Assembly: GCF_009909145.1 (NCBI RefSeq)
Contig: NZ_JAAAPJ010000020.1
Coordinates: forward strand, 62,001 to 126,000
Direction: 5' to 3'
DNA from: Corallococcus silvisoli
GTDB taxonomy: Bacteria > Myxococcota > Myxococcia > Myxococcales > Myxococcaceae
Length of the DNA: 64,000 bases
Below the pieces are notes generated by a model that saw only the letters and a list, made by a program, of their open reading frames with translations, had not been told where the DNA came from and did no database searches. Shown one piece after another: positions 39,901-47,685 of this stretch (positions within the stretch are counted from its first letter, which is position 1; every line of letters starts with the position of its first letter). The translations under genes were made by a program, and so were the position numbers.

Positions 39901-42214
39901 GGGCCACGTCACCCTCATGCTGCACACGTTCATGGGGGAGGACGTCGAAGCCATCCGCCAGAAGGTGAACGCGCCCCTTCGCCAGTACCTGAAGAGCTCC
40001 ATCGGACTCCTGCGCTCGGTCCTCGGGCCGCTGCCGCACGGAGGCGAGCTGGAGTCGCTGACGGAGGCGGACGTCGACCTGCTGCTCGCGAAGGCCATCG
40101 ACCGGTACTTCAACCAGATGGGCCTGTTCGGAAACGTGGAGAGCTGTCTGCCGTTGATCGACCGGCTGCGCGAGCTGGGCGTGGACGAGGTCGCGTGTCT
40201 CATCGACTTCGGAGTGGACGTCGACTCGACGCTGGCCGGACTCCGGACCTTGAACGCCCTGCGCGAGCAGTGCTCGCGTCCCCAGGAGGAGTCCGAGGAC
40301 ATCCCCTCGCTCATCGCCCGGCACGGCGTCACCCACTTCCAGTGCACGCCGTCGATGTTGCGGATGCTGTTGCTGGAGCCAGGGGGCGCCGAGTTGCTGC
40401 GTCCGCTCAAGAAGCTCCTGGTGGGAGGCGAGGCCTTCCCCGCGGCCTTGGGGCGTCAGGTCCTCCCGCTGGTGGGGGGCGAGGTGCTCAACATGTACGG
40501 CCCGACCGAGACGACCATCTGGTCCTCGTTCGAGCGGGTGTCGGAGGCCGCGCCGGTCATCGCCATCGGGAGGCCCATCGCGGACACCCGGATGTACGTG
40601 CTGGACGCGCGGCTGCGGCCCGTTCCGGTGGGTGTGCCCGGTGAGCTGTTCATCGGCGGCGAAGGGGTGGCGCGGGGCTACCTCCACCGTCCCGAGCTGA
40701 CGGCGGAGCGCTTCATCCCGGACCCCTTTGGCGCTGAACCCGGCACGCGCATGTACCGGACAGGAGACCTGGTCCGTCACCTGCCGGATGGGCGCATCGA
40801 GTTCCTGGGGCGCCAGGACCAGCAGGTCAAGGTCCGGGGTGTGCGCATCGAGCCCGGTGAAATCGAGGCGGAGCTGCGCCAGCACCCAGAGGTCCGGCAG
40901 GCGGTGGTGGTGGCGCGGGCCGACGCCGCGGGGGAGGTGGGGCTCACGGCCTACGTCGTGGCGGCCACGGAGGCGGCGAACGTCGCGCCCTCGGCGCTGT
41001 CGCGCTTCCTTCGGGACAGGCTCCCGGCCTCGATGATTCCCGCTCACTTCGTCCGGCTCGACGCGCTGCCGTTGACGCCGAACAAGAAGTTGGATGTCCG
41101 CGCCCTCCCGGTGCCCGACGCGCCGGCACCGGAGCTCTCGGCTTCCTACGTCGCGCCCCGGGACGCGCTGGAGCTGGAACTCGCGGCGCTCTGGGAGGAG
41201 CTGTTCGACCTGCGCCCCATTGGCGTCACCAGCAGCTTCTTTCAGCTGGGGGGCCACTCGTTGCTGGCGGTCCGGCTGATGTCCCGGCTCCGCGCCAGGT
41301 GGGGGCGGCAGCTGCCTGTCTCCCTCTTGTTCCAGGCGGACACCATCCGTCAGCTCGCGGCCCTGCTGCGCCAGCAGGACGGAGGGACGCGCGCTCGGGA
41401 TCCGCTCGTGCGCATCCAGGAGACGGGCGACAAGCCACCCCTCTTCTTCGTGCATCCCACGGGGGGAGACGTGCTGTGCTACGCGCCGCTGGCGAGGCAG
41501 CTCGGGCCCCGTCAGCCCTTCTACGCGCTGCAATCCCTGGCGGATCAGGACGCGGGCTCCATCGAGGAGATGGCGGCGCGCTACCTGGAGGAGGTGCGCC
41601 GGGTCCGCCCGAAGGGGCCGTATCGCCTGGGGGGCTGGTCCACGGGAGGCATCGTCGCGCAGGCCATGGCGCGGCAGCTGGAGGCACGGTCGGAGCAGGT
41701 CGAGCTGCTCATGTTGCTGGAGACCTGGTCTCCGGACCTCTACCAGCGGGCGGAGGAGCCCGGCGCGCTGATGGCGTGGTTCGCCACGGATCTGCTGGGG
41801 GGCGCGGAGGCGGCGAAGCTCGATGCGACGAAGCTCCAGACGCTCGATGAGGGAGGACGCCTGGGCTATCTGGCCGAGCACGCCAGGGCCCTGGGCGCCC
41901 TGCCGGGAGTGGAGCTTCCGGAGCTGGAGCAGCGCTTCCGCGTCTTCGCGCGCAACGCGCGGGCCTTGTCCCGCTACCGGCCCGAGCCCTACCGCGGCAA
42001 GGTGCTCTTCCTCCAGGCGGAGCAGCTGGCTGCGCACCCGTCGGACACGTTGCCCGCACCGGTGGAGAGCTGGGGCGAGCGCCTGCTCCAGGCACAGCTC
42101 CATCAGGTGCCAGGCAATCACTACACGATGCTGCAGGCCCCGCATGTTCGCGAGGTCGCGGACCGGATGACCTGCTTCCTGGATGAACTCGCGGTGGCCC
42201 CCGGGCCGCGGTGA
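36962..42214 (+). CDS. melG: NRPS C-A(MOx)-PCP-TE, glycine module and chain release (MelG/MtaG-like)
   Basis: Adds glycine, then an inserted monooxygenase is expected to hydroxylate the glycine alpha carbon so that the chain is released as an amide. About 1750 residues: TubC-type docking domain (~1-55), C (~60-490; HHIVYDGWS ~191), A (YTSGSTGRPKG ~672) interrupted by a luciferase-like flavin monooxygenase (~755-1105), rest of A (NMYGPTETTIWSS ~1178; NKKLDVRAL ~1374), PCP (LGGHSLLAV ~1431) and TE (GWSTGG ~1560; His in PGNHYTML ~1720). A-domain positions (FDISVLEL, HFQCTP, VGGEAF, NMYGPTETTIW) read as DILQLGMIW, the Gly code. GTG at 36959 is an equally possible start; ATG at 36962 overlaps the previous stop as TGATG behind GGAGGAAGG. 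Confidence 0.9.
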   Translation: MTDELVAELSRQGATLWVEGERLKYRAPKGALSPETLAKLATHKAALVEHLRRLAADGESVHPLSHGQQALWFVSQVAPDSAAYNTALSIRIVTDLDVAALRRACQRLVDRHGALRTTFTAHQGQPLQRVRQRAEVQFEQLQVPGLDLESLREQVTRASEAPFDLERGPLMRVRLFSRGPRDHVLLIAIHHIVYDGWSLLVLGEELLRHLYAAEKAGVPATLPPPPATYVDYVRWQAEMLSGSAGQRLWDYWSRQLAGPLPVLDLPFAHPRPEVQTYAGASVPVSLGGTLARRLRALCEQEGVTLYTVLLTALMTLLHRYSGQEDLLVGTPTLGRTQPEFAKVVGNFMNMMVLRGRLSGDPSFRALLGQLRQTVVGALAHQDFPFHLLVEKLNPERHSGRSPIFQVAFMLQPTPREDIYQGDEANPALPGGLVLRPFDIPQQEGQFDLSLELTETDASLGGVLKYRTDLFDAARVRQMVGHLETLLEGIVEDPERRLSELPLLTQAERRQVLDTWNATRSEPSPARCIHELFEARVLASPESIALVSGGQRLSYRDLDTRANRLAHRLRALGVGPEVRVGLCVPRGPDMVVGMLGILKAGGAYVPMDPTYPVDRLAYMLTDSQARVVLAEERQRALLPETGAKVVLLDDGGEDASGDVEPPSSGVNAEHVAYTLYTSGSTGRPKGCMVCHRNVARFFDAMDGAMDAGERGVWLATTSMSFDISVLELLYSLTRGFQVVLRGEQGARRTSSPPGVSGKPLEFSLFYFASDEREHAKAKYRLLLEGARFADAHDFKAVWTPERHFHAFGGLYPNPSVVSAALAATTRNIRIRAGSIVLPLHNPIRVAEEWSIVDNLSDGRVDLSFASGWHPNDFVLAPERFAEARSRFFEQISTVQKLWRGEAVSFRNGQGQDVPVQSLPRPIQPEVQVWVTAAGNPETFRAAGASGAHVLTHLLGQNLPELAKKIQIYRDAWTAAGHGPGPGHVTLMLHTFMGEDVEAIRQKVNAPLRQYLKSSIGLLRSVLGPLPHGGELESLTEADVDLLLAKAIDRYFNQMGLFGNVESCLPLIDRLRELGVDEVACLIDFGVDVDSTLAGLRTLNALREQCSRPQEESEDIPSLIARHGVTHFQCTPSMLRMLLLEPGGAELLRPLKKLLVGGEAFPAALGRQVLPLVGGEVLNMYGPTETTIWSSFERVSEAAPVIAIGRPIADTRMYVLDARLRPVPVGVPGELFIGGEGVARGYLHRPELTAERFIPDPFGAEPGTRMYRTGDLVRHLPDGRIEFLGRQDQQVKVRGVRIEPGEIEAELRQHPEVRQAVVVARADAAGEVGLTAYVVAATEAANVAPSALSRFLRDRLPASMIPAHFVRLDALPLTPNKKLDVRALPVPDAPAPELSASYVAPRDALELELAALWEELFDLRPIGVTSSFFQLGGHSLLAVRLMSRLRARWGRQLPVSLLFQADTIRQLAALLRQQDGGTRARDPLVRIQETGDKPPLFFVHPTGGDVLCYAPLARQLGPRQPFYALQSLADQDAGSIEEMAARYLEEVRRVRPKGPYRLGGWSTGGIVAQAMARQLEARSEQVELLMLLETWSPDLYQRAEEPGALMAWFATDLLGGAEAAKLDATKLQTLDEGGRLGYLAEHARALGALPGVELPELEQRFRVFARNARALSRYRPEPYRGKVLFLQAEQLAAHPSDTLPAPVESWGERLLQAQLHQVPGNHYTMLQAPHVREVADRMTCFLDELAVAPGPR

Positions 42215-42228
42215 AGGAGCCTTTCGCC

Positions 42229-43251
42229 ATGGGAACTCATGTCGCGCGCTTCAAGGCAGGAGGCGAGGTCCGGTGGGGATGGGTCCGCCAGGAGCAGGTC
42301 GTCCCCATCCCGGGCCGGTACGAGTCCCTCGCCGAGTTCCTGGAGAAGGGCGCGGCGCGGGCGCGGGTGATGGCGGCGGCAGGCGAGGGCGAGGGCCTCG
42401 CCCTGGCGGAGGTCGAGCTGCTCGCCCCGGTGACGTCGCCGTGCAACGTGGTCTGCCAGGGACAGAACTACCGCAGCCACATGCTGGAGGTGGGGCAGGA
42501 CCCGGACGCCAAGGACTTCAACCAGTTCTTCCGCAAGGCGTCGTCGTCGCTGGCGTCGAGCACGGCGGACATCATCAAGCCCGCGCGGGTCCGGATGCTC
42601 GACTACGAGATCGAGCTGGGGCTGATCATCGGCCGGAGGATCTCCGGGCCCGTGCGCGTGGCGCGGGCGCGGCTGCATGAGTTCGTCGCGGGGATCGTGA
42701 TGGGCAATGACATCTCCGCCAGGGACCTCCAGCTCGCGGAGGGGCAGTGGCACAAGGCGAAGAGCTTCCGGACCTTCTGCCCGGTGGGGCCGTATGTCTA
42801 TCTCCTCGGCCCGGAGGACGCCGCGAGGCTGATGGACTTGCGGCTCATGCTGTCCGTCAACGGTGAGGTGCGCCAGGACGCGAGCACCGCGGAGATGATC
42901 TACCCGCCGGAAGAGACCCTGACGGAGCTGTCGGAGATCATGGACCTGTTCCCGGGAGACCTCGTGCTGACGGGGACTCCCAGCGGCGTGGCGGCGGGCA
43001 GGAACATGTCGAAGCTGACTCGACAGGTGGGCAAGCTCATCAGCGTCTTCCTGTCCGACAAGACGCTCGCGAAGCTCCTCTTGAAGCAGGGCAACACCGC
43101 CGCCTACTTGAAGGCGGGGGACGTCCTGCGTGCCTCGATCTCCAGTCGGGACGACGTCATCCACCTGGGGACCCAGGAGAACCGCATCGTGACGCGGTCG
43201 CTGGAGATGACGGCGCGACCGGAGCCCGAAGCTCATGTGAGGGTCGGATGA
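42229..43251 (+). CDS. Fumarylacetoacetate hydrolase family protein
   Basis: 340 residues. The core GQNYRSH (~78-84), LDYEIELGLIIG (~124-135, acidic metal ligands) and GNDISARDLQ are typical of the FAH C-terminal fold, whose members hydrolyse or decarboxylate acylpyruvates and related 1,3-dicarbonyls using a divalent metal. The ATG at 42229 is chosen because AAGGAG lies 9 nt upstream; a GTG at 42211 overlapping the NRPS stop is in frame but has no such site. The gene is embedded between the release NRPS and the methyltransferase and overlaps the latter (ATGA), so it belongs to the operon. Its substrate is unknown: it could act on the released chain end or on an acyl donor. Confidence 0.85.
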   Translation: MGTHVARFKAGGEVRWGWVRQEQVVPIPGRYESLAEFLEKGAARARVMAAAGEGEGLALAEVELLAPVTSPCNVVCQGQNYRSHMLEVGQDPDAKDFNQFFRKASSSLASSTADIIKPARVRMLDYEIELGLIIGRRISGPVRVARARLHEFVAGIVMGNDISARDLQLAEGQWHKAKSFRTFCPVGPYVYLLGPEDAARLMDLRLMLSVNGEVRQDASTAEMIYPPEETLTELSEIMDLFPGDLVLTGTPSGVAAGRNMSKLTRQVGKLISVFLSDKTLAKLLLKQGNTAAYLKAGDVLRASISSRDDVIHLGTQENRIVTRSLEMTARPEPEAHVRVG

Positions 43252-44153
43252 ACCGGGACAAGCGACGTGCCGACCGGACGGCGGAGGGGGTCGCGATCTG
43301 GCGTGCCATGGGCGTGCATGAGCCGGACTCCTCCGTCCGCAATCCCGACCTCATGGCGGCCCAGTTCCTGGGGCCCATCTCCCGCGCGGCCCTGTCGATT
43401 GCCCCGCTGCGCTCCTGGCTCATGAGCCACTTTGGTCGCAGGTTTCCGGGGGCCTATGGCTGCGCCACCGCGCGGACGCTCCATCTCGACGCGCTCTTCG
43501 TGAACGCGCTCGAGGAGGGCGTGGAGCAGGTGGTGCTGCTGGGCGCGGGCTATGACAGCCGCGCGTACCGGTTCCGTGAGCGGCTGTCGAAGGCGCGCGT
43601 CTTCGAGGTGGACCTGCCGGCCACGCAGGTGAAGAAGCAGCAGCGGCTCCAGTCGCTCTTCGGCTCCCTGCCTGACTGGGTGCGGTACGTGCCCATCGAC
43701 TTCGACACGCAGCGGCTGGAGGACGTGCTCCCCGCCGCCGGCTTCGAGCGCTCCGCGCGGACCTTCTTCCTCTGGGAGGGCGTGAGCATGTACCTCACGC
43801 AGGAGGGCGTCGATCAGACGCTGGGCTTCGTCGTGCGCAACACGCCGCCGGGGAGCAGCATCGCGTTCGACTACGTGGCCCAGGGGGCGCTCCGGGGAGA
43901 CCCCCGCTATCCCGGCACCGAGCAGTGGATCCGCTCGCTGGCGGAGATGGGCCACCCGATGACGTTCGGCATCGAGGAGGACGCCACGGAGCGCTTCCTT
44001 CGCGAGCGAGGGCTGGAGGTGGTCTCCAGGGTCGGCTCCGCGGAGCTGGAGCGCAGGTACCTGGTCCGGAGCAACGGAGACCTGCTCTGCTCCGCCTCCA
44101 GCTTCCTGTGCATCGCCCACGCGCGGGTCCAGGGGCCTGTCAGCCGGCCCTGA
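43248..44153 (+). CDS. melK: SAM-dependent methyltransferase, leucine-carboxyl-methyltransferase-like (MelK-like)
   Basis: 301 residues. VVLLGAGYDSRAYRF (~96-109) followed by FEVDLP is the signature of the LCM/TIGR00027-type methyltransferases, which often methylate carboxylates. Last gene of the cluster; its ATGA start overlaps the preceding stop, with GTGAGGG just before. In melithiazol biosynthesis MelK esterifies the terminal carboxylic acid, and this position and family fit that role. The alternative, O-methylation elsewhere on the scaffold, is less likely because MelE and MelF carry their own MT domains. The symbol is an inference from context. Confidence 0.75.
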   Translation: MNRDKRRADRTAEGVAIWRAMGVHEPDSSVRNPDLMAAQFLGPISRAALSIAPLRSWLMSHFGRRFPGAYGCATARTLHLDALFVNALEEGVEQVVLLGAGYDSRAYRFRERLSKARVFEVDLPATQVKKQQRLQSLFGSLPDWVRYVPIDFDTQRLEDVLPAAGFERSARTFFLWEGVSMYLTQEGVDQTLGFVVRNTPPGSSIAFDYVAQGALRGDPRYPGTEQWIRSLAEMGHPMTFGIEEDATERFLRERGLEVVSRVGSAELERRYLVRSNGDLLCSASSFLCIAHARVQGPVSRP

Positions 44154-44199
44154 ACTGGCGGTGCCCGTCGCGCGGGTGGGGGGACGCGGGCGCGGCTGG

Positions 44200-45156
44200 C
44201 TACTGCCGCGCGACCTCGGCCTTCAGCTGGGCGATGGCGGGGGCCAGCTGCGGGGGCTGCATGTTCTTGGGCACTTCCACCGTGAAGCGCTCGAAGTGCA
44301 CCAGCGCGCCGGCCTTGTCCCCGCGACGCAGCGCCAGGCTGCCCAGGAAGATGAGCGCCTCCTGCGCGTCCGGCCACGTGTCCACCAGCTCCACCAGCTC
44401 CTGCTCCGCGCCCTGCAGGTCGCCTTGCGACGCCGCGCGCAGCACGCCCCGGTGCACCCGCAGCTCCACGTTGAAGGGGTCCACCGCCAGGCCCTTCTGC
44501 GTCACCTTCATCGCCTCGGCGAACTGCTGCTGACGGATGAGCTCGTGGCTCAACATCGCCGCGGCCTCCACGTCGCCCGGGTTCGACTCCAGCCGCTGGC
44601 GAGCCTGCTCCATCTCGTCGTTCGGCGGGGGCATGTCCTCCTGCTGCTGCTGGGCCATCATCCCCGGCGGCGTCACACCCGTGCCCATCTGCCCCTCTTC
44701 GCGCGGCTTCTGCTCGGACACCAGCAGGTAGCCCAGGCCCCCGAAGAAGACCACCACGCCCGCGCCCCACATGGCGCCGACCAGCTGCGGGTTGCGCGAC
44801 GCCCACCCCGTGGGCGCCGGCACGTTGCGCGCGGGCGTCCGCTCACCGGCCGCCTGCCGCTTCAGGTGCTCGTCCTTCGCGCGCAGCGCGGCGGCGGCTT
44901 CCTTCTCCAGGCGGGCCTTCTCCGCCGTGTAGTGCTCCGCGGTGAAGTGGTGCTTCTCCGCCTCCAGCGTGCGCAGCTGCTCGATGAGCGACTGCGCGCG
45001 CTGAGCCAGGTCGTCCGCGGTCCCGTCCGCCTTCGTCGTGGCCTCGGGCGCGCTGGCCGTCTTGAAGCGCATGTAGAGGAGCCACGCGGCCGCCAGCACG
45101 AAGGCGACCGACAGGACGATGATTCCGGGCAACCAGTTGGTGGGCTCGGGCTGCAT
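44200..45156 (-). CDS. ccmI: Cytochrome c biogenesis protein CcmI/CycH-like, TPR-containing
   Basis: 318 residues. One N-terminal membrane segment (~10-28), a coiled-coil-prone charged region (~45-100), a second membrane segment (~125-145), a Gln/Pro-rich linker and a C-terminal TPR-like part with repeated Leu/Ala helices (~180-318). CcmI-type proteins hold apocytochrome c for the CcmF/CcmH ligation complex on the periplasmic side. It is the last gene of the operon, 3 bp after ccmH. Its 3' end faces the end of the biosynthetic cluster across 46 bp. Confidence 0.8.
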   Translation of the reverse strand: MQPEPTNWLPGIIVLSVAFVLAAAWLLYMRFKTASAPEATTKADGTADDLAQRAQSLIEQLRTLEAEKHHFTAEHYTAEKARLEKEAAAALRAKDEHLKRQAAGERTPARNVPAPTGWASRNPQLVGAMWGAGVVVFFGGLGYLLVSEQKPREEGQMGTGVTPPGMMAQQQQEDMPPPNDEMEQARQRLESNPGDVEAAAMLSHELIRQQQFAEAMKVTQKGLAVDPFNVELRVHRGVLRAASQGDLQGAEQELVELVDTWPDAQEALIFLGSLALRRGDKAGALVHFERFTVEVPKNMQPPQLAPAIAQLKAEVARQ

Positions 45157-45159
45157 GGC

Positions 45160-45645
45160 TTAGCGCTCCAGCTCCCGGCGCACGGCCTGGAGGTAGGGGT
45201 CCGCGTCGTCGGTCGACGGCGTCGGAGAGGAAGGGGAGGGGGCCGGCGCGGCCTCCGGCAGCGGCTGGCGCTGTTTCAGGATGACGAAGAGGCCACCCAA
45301 CACGAGCACGACGGGCCCCAGCCAGACGAACCAGTTGAAGCCCTCCGCGCGCGGCTCCAGCAGCACCCACTCGCCATAGCGCGCCACGAAGTAGTCGACG
45401 ATCTCCGTGTCCGTCTTGCCCTCGGAGACCAGCTCGCGCACCTTGTCGAGCTGCGCGCGCGCCATCGACGACGGGCTGTCCGCCACCGACAGGCCCTGGC
45501 ACACGGCGCAGCGCAGCTTCTTCGCCAGCTGCTGCACCCGCGCCTCGTGGGCCGGCGCGAGCGGATCACTCCCCGCCTGCTGCGGCGCGAACTGCCCCGT
45601 GGCGAGGCCCAGGGCGAGGGTCAACGAAAGGAGGACGGCGTTCAT
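45160..45645 (-). CDS. ccmH: Cytochrome c-type biogenesis protein CcmH
   Basis: 161 residues. A signal peptide (~1-18) is followed by the CcmH redox motif LRCAVCQ (Cys46, Cys49), the conserved helical domain ending in RYGEWVLLEP, a transmembrane helix (FVWLGPVVLVLGGLFVIL) and a short cytoplasmic tail. It reduces the apocytochrome CXXCH thiols together with CcmG. The start has GGAG 7 nt upstream. Confidence 0.92.
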   Translation of the reverse strand: MNAVLLSLTLALGLATGQFAPQQAGSDPLAPAHEARVQQLAKKLRCAVCQGLSVADSPSSMARAQLDKVRELVSEGKTDTEIVDYFVARYGEWVLLEPRAEGFNWFVWLGPVVLVLGGLFVILKQRQPLPEAAPAPSPSSPTPSTDDADPYLQAVRRELER

Positions 45646-45722
45646 CGAGGGCTCCAGCGGGGGCCGTCCCTACCTACCGCCCCCTGACGGGTGTTGCACA
45701 GCGAAACCTGGGACGCCCGCCC

Positions 45723-45736
45723 GCCGCCCGGGCGGC
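45723..45736. other. 14-bp perfect palindrome between ccmH and the zinc-ribbon gene
   Basis: GCCGCCCGGGCGGC in the 113-bp gap. It could form a GC-rich hairpin in the operon mRNA but has no T tract, so a terminator role is not supported. Confidence 0.3.
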
Positions 45737-45758
45737 CCTGGGGCGCATGTCCGCGCAC

Positions 45759-46985
45759 CTAGCGGCGGGAGCCCGAGTCGGGCTCCGTCTCCAGGTCCTG
45801 GTCGGGGTCGTAGGGGTCGTCCTCCGGCGGCAGGAGGCCGTCGGGCTCGTCGCGGCCCAGGGCGTGGCGCACGGCATAGAAACCCACCGCCCCCAGACCC
45901 AGGAGGAACGCGAGGGGGCCCACCGCGAGCCTCACCCCCATCAGCGCCCAGAGCAGGCTCACGCTCACCGCGCCCACGGGCACCCAGCGCAGGAAGGCCG
46001 GGCGCTCCACCTCCGGCCGCAGCGCCGCGATGACGAGCAGCGCCAGCAGCGCGAGCTCCGGCAGCTCCGACATGGGCAGGTCCCAGCCCGAGCGCGTCTG
46101 GATGCCACCGCCCTGGCTGTAGAGCGAATCATCCGAGGGACGGTGGGTGGGAATCACCCGCAGCTCCGGAGGCCCGGCGCGCGCGCTCCCCGGGACGGGC
46201 ACGTTGCTCGGCAGAGGCGACCCGTCCGCCGTCATCTTGCCCCAGGGCAGGAAGAGCGCGACCACGCACATCGCGACGCCCGCCAGCGCCACCACCCGGG
46301 GAAAGCCCACGAGTGAACGGACGTCGAGGTGGCGACTCACGCCGTCCGGGCCCGCGATGACCAGCCGTGTCTGCTCCAGCGCGATCAACACCGTGCCCGC
46401 CGCCCACAGCGGCACCAGCAGGTTGAAGCCCGACAAGAGCCGCACCGTCAGGGCCAGGAGCAGCAGCGTGAACACGGCGGGGACCTCCGGCCGCATCAGC
46501 ACCAGGGGCACGCTGTCCACCCAGCCCGGCGCGTTGCCGTCGCGGCGCAGCTCCCGCGCGACCAGCGCCACCGCGCCCACGAGCGTCAGCAGCGTGCCCA
46601 GCACGCCCACGTTGGGGAAGAAGGGGAGGATGGACAGCACCAGCGAGAACACCACCAGCCCCGCGCCCAACACGCTCTGCGAGTGGCCCGGCACGTCCTT
46701 GAGCCAGCGGGGGCCCGTGTAGCCGTCGTCCTCCTCGACCTTGGGAGGGGGCGCCGCCGCCGGGGCTCGGCTGGAGGAGGCCCGGCCCTGCTGACGGATC
46801 TCCTCCTCCTCGTCCATCAGCTCCGACGCATAGGCGGGCTCGGAGGCGGGGCGGCTGGGGCGGTTGCCGCGGGCGCTGCTGGGACGGGGCGCGGCGGCCG
46901 GACGGGCCGGCATCTTCGCGCCGCAGTTCTCGCAGTAACTCAGGCGGACGTCCGCCGCGCTCTCACCGCACTCGGGGCACTGCAT
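45759..46985 (-). CDS. Zinc-ribbon polytopic membrane protein of unknown function
   Basis: 408 residues. The N-terminus has a four-cysteine zinc ribbon (Cys3, Cys6, Cys18, Cys21), then a Pro/Ala/Arg-rich linker (~25-95) and about eight hydrophobic segments, ending in an acidic tail. No catalytic motif is recognised. It sits inside the ccm operon between ccmG and ccmH, with gaps of 139 and 113 bp, wider than the overlapping ccm junctions, so it may be an insertion into the ancestral order or carry its own expression signal. A role in heme or cytochrome maturation is suggested only by position. Confidence 0.75.
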   Translation of the reverse strand: MQCPECGESAADVRLSYCENCGAKMPARPAAAPRPSSARGNRPSRPASEPAYASELMDEEEEIRQQGRASSSRAPAAAPPPKVEEDDGYTGPRWLKDVPGHSQSVLGAGLVVFSLVLSILPFFPNVGVLGTLLTLVGAVALVARELRRDGNAPGWVDSVPLVLMRPEVPAVFTLLLLALTVRLLSGFNLLVPLWAAGTVLIALEQTRLVIAGPDGVSRHLDVRSLVGFPRVVALAGVAMCVVALFLPWGKMTADGSPLPSNVPVPGSARAGPPELRVIPTHRPSDDSLYSQGGGIQTRSGWDLPMSELPELALLALLVIAALRPEVERPAFLRWVPVGAVSVSLLWALMGVRLAVGPLAFLLGLGAVGFYAVRHALGRDEPDGLLPPEDDPYDPDQDLETEPDSGSRR

Positions 46986-47064
46986 GGGCCCACCTCGCTG
47001 ATGCAGGGGCCGGGGGAAGCCCCTTCGAACGACGCCGACAGCAGGGACGTACCACGGATTCCAG

Positions 47065-47078
47065 GCCTCCCGCGAGGC
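47065..47078. other. Hairpin in the ccmG / zinc-ribbon gap
   Basis: GCCTC-CCGC-GAGGC forms a 5-bp GC-rich stem in the 139-bp gap. There is no T tract. It may affect message stability; evidence is weak. Confidence 0.25.
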
Positions 47079-47124
47079 GGCCCCGGTGTCCCAGGCGCCG
47101 GACTTCCCAACGGGGGGGCGCCGC

Positions 47125-47685
47125 TCAGTTCCGCCGCGCGGCCTCGGTGGTGGGCGCGGGGCCCGGCTGGTTCAGCTCCTTCACGCGCGCCGCCAGCGTC
47201 TGCGGATCGATGGGGCCCACGTGCTTGCCGCGGATGATGCCCTGCGCGTCGATGAAGTACGTCTCCGGCACGCCCGCGACGCCGTAGTCCACCGCCATGC
47301 GCGAGCGCGTGTCCATCAGCTGGGGGAAGCTGACGCCCATGCGGCGCAGGAAGTCGCGCGCGTTGTCCTCGGTGTCCTCGAAGACGACGCCCATGAACAC
47401 CGCCTGGGAGCCCATCTCCCGCGCGCCCCACTCGAGCACCGGGTGCTCGTACTTGCACGGCCCGCACCACGACGCCCAGAAGTTGAGGACGACGGGGTGG
47501 CCCTTGAGGTCCGCGAGCTTCACGTCCTCGCCGCCGTCCAGCGGCTTGAGCACGAAGTCCGGCGCGGGAGCGCCCTTGAGCATGAAGGGCACTTCGTGGG
47601 GATCGCGCCCGAAGCCCTTGAAGAGGACGAAGAGCAGCGCCGCGGCCACCGCCGCGAACACCAGGGGAAGCCGCCAGCGCTTCAT
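47125..47685 (-). CDS. ccmG: Thiol:disulfide interchange protein CcmG/DsbE (thioredoxin-like)
   Basis: 186 residues. An N-terminal membrane anchor (~5-22) precedes a periplasmic thioredoxin fold with NFWASWCGPCKYE (Cys74, Cys77) and the cis-Pro segment GVPETYFID. It supplies reducing equivalents to CcmH/apocytochrome c. The start overlaps the ccmF stop (ATGA). Confidence 0.92.
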   Translation of the reverse strand: MKRWRLPLVFAAVAAALLFVLFKGFGRDPHEVPFMLKGAPAPDFVLKPLDGGEDVKLADLKGHPVVLNFWASWCGPCKYEHPVLEWGAREMGSQAVFMGVVFEDTEDNARDFLRRMGVSFPQLMDTRSRMAVDYGVAGVPETYFIDAQGIIRGKHVGPIDPQTLAARVKELNQPGPAPTTEAARRN

